Part shown: piece by piece, positions 32,047-39,680 of the stretch
How the letters are laid out: each line of letters starts with the position of its first letter
Position numbering within the stretch: the stretch's first letter is position 1
NCBI GenBank assembly: GCA_019693395.1
Contig: JAAMXP010000958.1
Coordinates: 7,096 to 46,775, forward strand
Source: Ettlia oleoabundans
Taxonomy: Eukaryota > Chlorophyta > Chlorophyceae > Chlamydomonadales
Direction of reading: 5' to 3'
Length of the DNA stretch: 39,680 bases
The notes under the pieces: model-generated
Database searches by the model: none
Told to the model about the DNA's origin: nothing
What the model saw: only the letters and a program-made list of their open reading frames with translations
Made by a program: the position numbers and the translations under genes

Positions 32047-33188
32047 ATGCAGAGAAGGGTGCCACCTGCCGTGTGGGCCATGGCCCGGTTGCTAACGGCG
32101 GCAGAACCCTTGCAGCTCGTGCGCAATCTATGCAGCTTGGATGGACTGGTAACGATGAGAGCCGGGCTGTCGACAGCTTTATCACAACGCGGGACTGCAG
32201 CTGTTTGGCGCCTGGCACAGAAGCCGCCTATAGGCTCCCCTGTCAGTCTGCAGTTCCTGAGGCAGTTCAGCAAAAAAGGCACAGAAGGTCCGTAGCTATG
32301 CCGGACATAGATATAGATGCCTCCGGTCACTGAATCCACGCCGCCCATCCCCCTGAGCTGGCGCCGCCGTCCACTGGCTTTGCTCTTGTGGTCTGCCTGC
32401 AAGCCGCCCTCACTCCAACCCTGCCCTTCCCTAAACTTTGCAGAAGCTGCAATACGTGAGGCGGTAGAGGACACGCTACGGCCCAAGGTACTGCGCTTCT
32501 TTGCCTTCTTCATGATTTGCACCGCGGGGCTCAATGTGGTCCCTATGGTGGCAGCCCAGTCAGTGGGCAACTGCCTTGCGCTGCTGGATGCGCAGCAGCC
32601 ATTTATGGTCAAGGCGGGATGCAGCCGCCTACAGCTGCTGATGCGGGTTGAGGCGGGGCGGCAGAAAGCGGTAGAAGTGGGGGCAGCGCACAAGCTGCTG
32701 CACCTGGTGAAGCAGCCAGATGGGGATCCAGGTGTGTGCGCAATTGATGTGAGGATGGTCAGGGGATGGCTTTCTTCGTACACTGTAAGCTACAAGGGAT
32801 GCCATTTCTGTACTCCAGCGCCATGGGCGTCCAATGCTTGCTGGGGCGCACAAAGCAGGATTCATCCAAACCTGGTCCCCCTTCTACTCACCAGGATGAG
32901 GGTGTGTCAGCTGTCGAGACATGCATGCAGCCAAAGCTTCGTTGAGCACTCCTACATAATGCCTTGCACCCACTGTGCTAGCCGTTGGCCTGAGATGCAG
33001 GCATTGTTGACTATGCCCTCTCAGCACTGGAGGTGCTGGCAGGATGTGAAGAGGGTCTGCAGTCAATAGCAGCTGAGGGCGGCACAGCAGTTCTGGAGTC
33101 ATACTTGGCCGGTGTAGAGCGGACGCCCTCAACCGAGGATGCTGCATGGCGCGCACAACGCCTGCTGACAGCACTCAGCGAATTGTGA
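32047..33188 (+). CDS. Small helical protein with mitochondrial-type presequence
   Basis: Three exons (32047-32287, 32444-32731, 33001-33188) give 238 residues with phase-1 junctions. The first ~80 residues are Arg/Leu/Ser-rich with few acidic residues (MQRRVPPAVWAMARLL), typical of a mitochondrial targeting peptide. A hydrophobic stretch RFFAFFMICTAGLNVVPMV follows. The rest is helical and resembles armadillo-type repeats (VEVGAAHKLLHLVKQP; DYALSALEVLAGCEEGLQSI; AWRAQRLLTALSEL). I do not recognise a named family; plant ARM-fold proteins of similar build exist. The gene starts 227 bases from the ankyrin ATG on the other strand. A role at the inner mitochondrial membrane would fit but is only inferred. 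Confidence 0.65.
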
Positions 33189-33468
33189 CGCATGTCTTGA
33201 GACAGTGGCAAACGACAGTGGAAACCTGCCCGCGTTGATATGCCCTGCCAGGTTTCCAACATGCTCTACCAGTACAACACCTACAATCTTGTTTGACACG
33301 AGTTTCTAGAACCAGCTGTCACACACTCCTTGCCACTTGCCACACCAGCGACCGGCGCCCTGCCGCTGCGGGTCCTACCTGGCGCCCCACTGTGCTCCAC
33401 CCTTTCCTGCTTCCTCCTTGCTTGAACTACCGGTACCATTTGCGCTGCATCCCCACTTGCACGTTACG

Positions 33469-35593
33469 ATGGCAACGACTGACAAGGTGCAAAGCGCCGA
33501 AGACGCTGAACTTGATGCGCTGTGGAACGGTGCGGTGTCACAACTAGAGCCGCAAAGCAACCGCATAAGCTCATGAGGTCCTGTCAATAACGCTGTTGCC
33601 GACTGCCGCCCTGCGTGAAGTTTATTCTTGGGTGCCGCTGCCCCGCCTCGTGCCCCGCCCGCCTGCAGATGCCCCACCCCGCCGGCAGGCCGTACAACAA
33701 TCACAGCAGGCAGACAGCAGTTCCGAGGAGGACAGCTACTTCAAAGGCTCTGACGATGATAGGTGTGCAGCTGAATGCAGTGTGTTGGTGATCTGTTGCT
33801 GCTTTGCGTGCCGCTTGCTGGGGAGCATGCCCAGGCGTGAAGCAGGCTTGGCATGTGGTGTGGTTTAAGTATTATCCCGCATGTTTGTTTGCAAATGAAG
33901 TGAGGACAGCGCAGCAAAAAAGGCCAGGGAGGCGGAAGCACGCTTGAAGGACTTTGGGGAAGAGGAGGCGGCAACAGCAGCACAACAACCAGAGCAGGCA
34001 TCAGCCTTGCTGCCATCAGCGACAGCAGCCTTCACTTCTGTGGAAGGCCCGCCAGCATTCCTGGATCCAGAGGTGCCCCAATGCAAGCTGGTGCTGTTGC
34101 TTCCGCCGCAGCTACATTGCAAGCAACTGGGTCTGCATCTTGTTGTCAAGTGCTTGTGCTCCAGTTTCAAGTTGTAGATGTATGGGCAAGACGCTTTCCG
34201 CCATCAGGGGCTACATGCTGCAGGCCTGCCTGCCAACGTAAAAGTAAGACGACCTGTCAGTACGTCAGCATCAGCCTGCGCCGCCCTAACCCTACGCATC
34301 TCCCCGCTGCCTTGCATTGCAGGCCACCCGGCCGCTGGCAGTTGCGGTCCACAAGGCGGTTGACAATGTTGGCCGGGAAGGAGGGCCTCCCGAATCACAG
34401 TCGCAAAATCGGTTGTTGAACAAGCGGGGGCAGGCAGTGGGGGAGTGGGACGTGAGCCAGATGGCCCCCAAGCTGAAGGAGCAGCAGTGAGTGGGGCGGT
34501 GACTGGGAACTACCTGTAGTGAAAAGCATGCGACTTGCTGCCTTCTTCTTGGGGGCTTGGAGACCCGTCCTCTGCTGCTGCTGGAGTTGTGATTAATACA
34601 TCTGCTGCGTGAGGCTTGGTATCCCAAGTGGTTGCCATTTCAGCAAGGGTCAGCAAGCTGCTACCTGTCAGTAACTTCAGCAGTACAGCGGTCTGGCTTG
34701 CTCAGCTCTGTCCTGCCCAACGCCTCCGCTGCTCATGGTTGCTCCATTGCCCTTGCTGCACCACAGGCAGCAGGAGAAGGGAGTGATTACCGGAGCAGCG
34801 GTGCGGTACCGCACTGAGGACCGCGTGGGGACTGTCAGTGCGGCGCAGGTGAGTGCGACCCGGGGTGGGCTGTGGCAGGGCTAAGGGCGGCGTATGTTGG
34901 CCATAGCACTTATTCAGCCAGATCCAGCTGTTACGCCCACTGGGTATTGCAGATGCTTTGTTAAGCTGCTGTTTCTCTTGCCCCGCCTGGGCCATGCCAC
35001 CACCGCTGCATGTGACACCTGCCAGCCTGTTCCTATATGCACTGCTGCTTCAGATCGCCATGCTGGGAGGGCAGTGGGGCGGCAGCGCGGAGGAAGGCGA
35101 GGCTGGAGCGGCGGGTGGGGCAGCAGGCCCTGGCACCCAGCATCCCGCACCCAAGGGCAAGCCCAGCAAGCCTATGGGCGTGGACGAATTCCTGGACAAG
35201 GGGCCGGGTGGCGCGCTGTTGCCACGCAAGCGGTGCGCTTGATTTGCCGGCGTGTGCCGCCCTGCTGCGTTGCACCGGCACTGTCAGGCACAACCCTGCC
35301 CCCCATGTTTCCGAGCATTCCTGAAGGTGCAGCACTGGTTTTCAATCGCTCTTGTGCTGCAGGCAGGACCGCAAGGATAAGGAAAAGGAAAAACGGATGC
35401 GCGGGCAGAGCACGCATTCCAATTGGAAGTCAGAGGTGGGAGTCAGCCGGTCATCCCACCACGGTATTTGCTGCACAAGTTGCATCAGGCCTGCATTGCT
35501 ATTGCTTGGCACGCGACTTCAGTTGACCCTTAGAGCGCTGCCCCATGCCCCCTGCTGCAGGCTGAGATGGCTCTGCGCCAGCAGTACGACTGA
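33469..35593 (+). CDS. Conserved protein of unknown function, charged C-terminus
   Basis: Nine exons give 307 residues with every phase agreeing: 33469-33529, 33669-33762, 33901-34072, 34178-34243, 34323-34486, 34767-34848, 35054-35232, 35363-35435, 35561-35593. The N-terminus is acidic and Ser-rich (SSSEEDSYFKGSDDD), then Lys/Arg/Glu helices. The second half has VRYRTEDRVGTVSAAQ, IAMLGGQWGGSAEE, MGVDEFLDKGPGGALLPRK, then the basic RKDKEKEKRMRGQ, and ends KSEAEMALRQQYD. The spliced ending reads like a well-conserved motif, and I believe homologues exist in plants, but I cannot name the family. No membrane segment. Composition suggests a nuclear, largely disordered protein. The third exon uses an AAG acceptor, the only one that keeps the acidic frame. 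Confidence 0.65.
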
Positions 35594-35779
35594 GGTAACC
35601 GATGGCGGCAGAGGTGCACCTGGCGCAGTGCGAACAGATGCCCGCTTTGACAGCCAACACATCCTAGCGAGTTGTTGTTTGCTCTCCTGACAGAGGCACT
35701 TGCCCTCTCCTTTCCATACCAGGTAATGCCTGGCCTCACTTGAAATGTTCAATGCGATTTTCTTGTCCTCAGCTGAAAT

Positions 35780-35784
35780 TGTAA
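35780..35784 (+). terminator. TGTAA poly(A) signal for the preceding gene
   Basis: TGTAA lies 187 bases after the stop at 35593. Confidence 0.5.
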
Positions 35785-36033
35785 CATGCGGTCGTAATGC
35801 AAATGAGCGGGGCTAGCAGAAGGGTAAGCCATAATCCGGCAGGGTGAGTCATAAAACAAAGCACAGTATCCTTTGCACTGGCATGGCATGATAGCAAAGT
35901 TTGTGTGCTGAACATGTGATTCACAAGGTCAAGGAATTGTCCTGGTGCAGCCAGAGCTCAGCCGGCTGATCAACTGTGGGCGGCTGTTTCTTGGTGCATT
36001 GCCTGCTTCACAAGGCGAGTTGAGGTTGTGGCA

Positions 36034-36531
36034 TCAAAGCGGCGCCGCAAATTCGGAGCCAAACGCTCGGGCGCTGTCCTGGCGGTGCGCCTGCGTAAGA
36101 CGGCTCTCGCTGGTCTGGCTGGGGCGCTGGGTCGACGCATTCCTGCTGGGCTCAGCTGCCTTCTGGCCCATCAGTGGGCTGCAGGGCCGGCCGGGCACAA
36201 GGGGCGGCATGGGCATTGGCCCGTCAGCTGGCTGCTGCAGGAAGGGGAAGCGGAAGTGGCTGCAAGACTGCTGGACGGCAGCCTGCAGGGGTTTACGAAT
36301 GGGGATACGATCTGGTGGAGGCAGCGGGATAGTGAGCGCTGACTGCTGCTGTGTCGCGGGCCTGACACTGAAGCTCCCTGCGCCGCCGGCCGCCTTCTGA
36401 TTCCATGCGCCGCCGCCCGCCTTTTGCCCCCTCTCATTGTGCGGGCCGTAGCGGCGCTTCTGTTGCGGCACGTCCACTAGCCCATAGTCACCGGGCTCCC
36501 AGACCTCGCTCTTTTGGGTACCGTGAGACAT
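36034..36531 (-). CDS. Hypothetical basic, disordered protein (weak)
   Basis: A single open frame of 165 codons from ATG 36531-36529. The product (MSHGTQKSEVWEPGDYGLVD...) is rich in Gly, Gln, Pro and Ser, has few hydrophobics, and begins in a way that looks natural. Overlapping plus-strand frames are Trp/Cys/Arg-rich and look like antisense. There is no family match I can recall, no poly(A) signal nearby, and the first 50 bases overlap a possible plus-strand exon. It could be chance. Confidence 0.28.
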   Translation of the reverse strand: MSHGTQKSEVWEPGDYGLVDVPQQKRRYGPHNERGQKAGGGAWNQKAAGGAGSFSVRPATQQQSALTIPLPPPDRIPIRKPLQAAVQQSCSHFRFPFLQQPADGPMPMPPLVPGRPCSPLMGQKAAEPSRNASTQRPSQTSESRLTQAHRQDSARAFGSEFAAPL

Positions 36532-37166
36532 TGTGCGGCTCCACCTGCACCGAGGAGGTAAGGGAGCGGCGAGCGTGGCGAGTTTAGCCTGCAAACCTTG
36601 GACCACCAATAAGCAGCAGCATTGCGCCCCTTCTGCAGCCTGACTTGCGTCGGCTATGTCTCAAAATCAGTAGGTATGGTGTAGTAGAGGCTCGGCACAC
36701 TCGCACGGTGAAGCTGATAGTGAAGCTGAAGTGCGGCTTCTCTAGCATCCGCGACACTGACTGGCATACCCTCGCAGGAAACGAGAAGGATACCTCATGA
36801 GGTGATCACAGGCACAACTAAAGGACTTCCACGCCTATGTGCTTTCTAGCCCCGAAGCACGCGTGAGCTGGCATGGACCCTTTATGATGATGTGATGGCT
36901 TCTGCGATTGGTGTTGCAGTGTCCAAATGTGTGTGATGTTCCACCCTGTGGGCAGCAGCTGCCCTTGGGTTGACGCCAACCACGCACACTGGGTGGACCT
37001 CAGGAACAAGTGTGACCCTCCGTGCAGCGCCTGCACAGCCCTCATAAGTAAGTGAGGAGCAGGTGCATCGTGGGAGCAGTTGCTTACACCCTCCTACCTG
37101 AAAAAGTGCCTGCCCACCAATGCAGTTGTCAACACGGCGGGCTGTTACAAATTGGTGGCAACATAA
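36482..37166 (+). pseudogene. Unresolved exon fragments, weakly like a Y-family polymerase little-finger domain
   Basis: An open frame ending at a GTAAGG donor (36557) reads YRETLCGSTCTEE. The next good acceptor (36638) continues in phase with PDLRRLCLKIS, then RTVKLIVKLKCGFSSIRDTD and WHTL, up to a TGA at 36798. The pattern resembles the DinB/pol IV little finger (ETF, D-LR, TVTLKLR, F-T-TR-TL) but is loose. Further downstream are AQLKDFHAYVLSSPEAR between CACAG and GTGAGC, and a Cys-rich exon (36911-37049; SSCPWVDANH, KCDPPCSACTALI). That exon has a consensus GTAAGT donor and can join to 37131-37166, ending TAA. A plus TGTAA at 37262 supports a transcript end. The phases do not all agree, so this is either a relic or a gene I cannot assemble. 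Confidence 0.3.
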
Positions 37167-37573
37167 TGCACTCTATATCGTGCCATGCACCACGAAATTA
37201 TTGAAGGAATGCAGCAGGGAGAATGACAGTAACAGAACAGAAGGTGGAAGAGGATAATCATATGTAAACAGATAGGTTCAAAAGGGCTGTAATTGGACGC
37301 CAAATTGGTGTTGTCCAGTATAGTACTGTACACGGTGGGACTGCGAAAGACGATAGGGCTACACCTCCAACGAAAAAGCAGACATAATTTGAAGGTGGTT
37401 CTGGTTGCCTCAGGTGAATTGGCGCTTGTGAAAAGTGATTAGGCGGAATACCTGGGTCCCTGGAAAGCTCAGAGGGGTGCATGCAGAGGCACTAGGCCGA
37501 CCAGGGCATGTGCTCGCATGATAGCTTCCATGGCCCAGTGTGCCCCACCTCAATACCCAAGGTGAGGGCCTCA
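37167..37573. other. Intergenic, AT-richer
   Basis: Contains TGTAA at 37262-37266 (+) and TTACA at 37145-37149. No supported coding sequence; this is the 3' side of the kinase gene. Confidence 0.5.
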
Positions 37574-39393
37574 TCAACTGTCACCAGCCTGTACGGGGGC
37601 TGCACCAACAAGGGGCGACCGCGCAAAAGGAGAGGAGGGGGACTTGCCATGGTTAAGCACCAACCGGCGCTGCAAGCTGCCCACACCATCGTGGCGACTC
37701 AGGCTGCTGTGGCGGCCCTGCGACTGAAGCCTGACAGGGCTGGCGTTAGAGGGGGGGGCCACGGCTGACTGTGGGCCCTCGGTCGACAGCTCGTCTGTCA
37801 GCTCAGTCACCAGCCTCTCCTCCAAGGCTGATCGCACCGAGCCGTTACAGGCCGGCAGTGGCGGCCGTCCTCCTGCTGGCCCCACAGCCGTCGCAATCCC
37901 AGGCCGACCTTGATCACGCTTTGACTGCAAGGCCTCAGGTGCGTCGCTTTGGCCCCTGCTGTCCTCCTGCTGCTGCTCGTGCTGTTGCTGCGCCATTGAC
38001 ACAGCTGGCTGCACCCCCACCGGCAGCTGCTGCTGTTCTTCCAAGCTGCTCCCGTGGCTGCCGTGCTGGCTGCCAGCACCGCTCGCGCTGCTTCTGGTCT
38101 CAGGGGCAATGGCGCCGCCATTTGCCGTGCCCCAAGTGGGCCCAGCTGAGGGTAGAGCCAATGAAGGCAACTTCTGCAGGGCTGGCGGCGGCAGCGAGTT
38201 TGCCTCCATCAGCCGCTCCACCAGCTCGGTTGAGGTGGGGCGTGTGGCAGGATCGGGGCTGAGGCAGCGGTACATGAGGGACACAACCTCAGCGGGGCAC
38301 TCATCAGGCACCCTGCAGCAAGGCCAAGACGGGCGAGTGGGTGGCGTGGAGGTTGGGGACAGGCCCAGGCGTCTTGACGTATCAGCAGATAGAGTTGAGT
38401 GCGCAGGCACAGTGGTCCCGCTGGCGGTACAGCCTCGGTGCAACGACAGCTGGCAAACAGATGCACTAGCATGCCTATGCATGCGGTAGATTGCAGATCT
38501 GCCGCAGACAGCCGCCAACTGAGCTGTGCAAACTGCTAAAGGCAGACCTGGTGCATGCAATGGTGCTCACCGTGGATCGCGTAGCTGACCACGCACGGGC
38601 ATCTCTCCGGTGCAAATCTCCCAGAGGACCACTGCATGGCAGGCCAAAACGGTCGGCTGTGGCCCTTTGTTTGAGGTGCACCGAGAAATGGAGTTCTGCA
38701 CCGACAAAAACCGCAGGCTGCTGAACCAAAAATTGAGAAGCCTGGCAGGTCCCAACCCTAGGCATTCCTCCTTCTGCCCTGCAATACCCACCTCCAAAGC
38801 TATACACGTCAGCCTTTGCCCCACACCGCTGGCCCATCAGCAGCTCTGGCGCCGACCTGCACAGGGGCAACATGGTAGAATGTTGAAGAGTTGGAAACAG
38901 AAACAAACACACATCTATACTGTCAAGCTGTAATGAGCAAACCCAATGTGGGCCATCAAAAATAGAGGGCAGACATGATTCCCGCCTCACCACCCTTTGT
39001 GCTCACCATGATAAGGTGCCCACAACACCGGACACATAATCTCCAGCCATGATCTTGGCCATGCCCACATCCCCAACTTTGGCAGTCCCATCTCTGCGAG
39101 ACTCACGGCGAGAACACAACAATAAACACATCGCAGCCTACCCTGTGGCCTGATGCAAATGCCTTGTAGGCTTGCAGGCTCATCCTGCCCGTTGCAACAT
39201 GTGTTCTGCTATTTCAGTCTATGGTGGGAATTTGGGTTGCATCCAAGACGAAATTTCACTCGGCTTTGCATACATCGTCAGCAACAATCAGCTTTGCATA
39301 CCTCGTCAGCAGGACGTTGGCAGACTTGATATCTAGGTGCACGATGCGGCGCGAGTGCAGGTAGACCAGAGCGCGCGCCACGTCCATGGCAAT
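37574..39393 (-). CDS. TKL-like protein kinase, 5' end unresolved
   Basis: Five exons are clear: 39302-39393, 39007-39093, 38792-38856, 38571-38631 and 37574-38312. They read IAMD, ARALVYLHSRRIVHLDIKSAN (HLD in place of HRD, catalytic Asp kept, across a boundary), then DGTAKVGDVGMAKIM (DVG in place of DFG), SAPELLMGQRCG with the APE motif, KADVYSFG, VLWEICTGEMP, and YRCLSPDPATRPTSTELV with the terminal Arg. This is the C-lobe of a plant/algal TKL (MAPKKK-like) kinase. The N-lobe with the Gly loop and VAIK Lys is not in these exons and probably lies right of 39393 or beyond the window. A ~240-residue Ser/Gln/Pro-rich tail follows the kinase domain, likely disordered. All splice phases agree. 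Confidence 0.85.
39263..39311. repeat. 21-bp direct duplication over a splice donor
   Basis: GCTTTGCATACxTCGTCAGCA occurs at 39263-39283 and 39291-39311, differing at one base (A versus C). The second copy holds the kinase exon donor (GAG|GTATGC on the minus strand); the first copy lies just inside the intron and carries GAT|GTATGC. Confidence 0.85.
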
Positions 39394-39680
39394 CTGCATG
39401 ATGCAGAGGGCAGAGCAGGGCAACACTCAGCCTGGTATCAGCAAGGCACACTGCAGATGGATGCAGATGGATGCAGGCGGTACATCAACGCGCCTACCCA
39501 AGCAATAGGCCAGGAATGCGGGGAAGAATGAAAAAGTAAGAGAAAGAAGCACACAAGTCGCAGGGAGAAATCCTTTAACGCCAGGCCACAGACACGTAGC
39601 ACACCAGCCTTTTGCCCTCATAGAGGGATATGACAGCACATGCGGCCGCCCACGCGCCACCCCATCCCCCCCCCCATGCG
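39394..39680. other. Kinase 5' region, exons not resolved
   Basis: A minus frame at 39600-39660 reads SLYEGKRLV, which could belong to the linker before the catalytic loop. I found no donor that joins it with confidence. The window ends in a C-rich run. Confidence 0.35.

Noticed and set aside
1..39680. tRNA, rRNA, CRISPR or transposon signatures
   Set aside because: No tRNA B-box with a pairing acceptor stem, no rRNA stretches, no spaced repeats, and no transposase or terminal inverted repeats were seen by eye.

Overview
This window is nuclear DNA from a green alga (chlorophyte). Four things point there. Genes are broken into many short exons by small GT-AG introns with CAG acceptors. Several genes are followed by TGTAA, the usual chlorophyte poly(A) signal. 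The proteins are plant/alga-like: DUF599, a cytosolic-type fructose-1,6-bisphosphatase, an ERD7/senescence-domain protein, ALKBH6, and a TKL-type kinase with HLD and DVG motifs. Introns are rich in G tracts and tetranucleotide repeats. I cannot name the species. Exon models were built by hand, by joining conserved protein segments and requiring splice phases to agree; most models close exactly in frame.

Layout, left to right. 0-1.4 kb: head of a minus-strand DUF599 membrane protein, then the C-terminal exons of a plus-strand GH38 alpha-mannosidase. 1.9-3.4 kb (-): an alanine-rich LEA-like protein with an N-terminal membrane segment. 3.9-9.8 kb (-): a 17-exon U32 'peptidase' of the RlhA/DUF3656 type with a probable organelle presequence. 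10.5-13.0 kb (-): an 8-exon SAM-dependent methyltransferase-like protein. 13.7-14.9 kb (+): ALKBH6. 15.5-18.3 kb (-): cytosolic-type FBPase. 18.3-20.0 kb: no gene I can resolve. 20.0-23.1 kb (-) and 23.5-25.2 kb (-): two more LEA-like proteins. 25.6-28.4 kb (+): ERD7/senescence-domain protein, divergent from the LEA-like gene beside it. 28.6-31.8 kb (-): ankyrin-repeat gene with correct splice phases but three 1-bp frame breaks. 32.0-33.2 kb (+): small helical protein with a mitochondrial-type presequence. 33.5-35.6 kb (+): conserved protein of unknown function. 36.0-37.2 kb: weak ORFs on both strands, including a possible relic of a Y-family polymerase. 37.6-39.4 kb (-): TKL-like protein kinase, 5' part unresolved.

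The main biological theme is a possible dehydration/membrane-stress neighbourhood: three Ala-rich amphipathic LEA-like genes, two of them beside an ERD7-like gene and one sharing a ~370-bp divergent promoter with it. The rest is ordinary housekeeping: glycan trimming, RNA modification, demethylation, gluconeogenesis and signalling. No RNA genes, CRISPR arrays or transposons were recognised.
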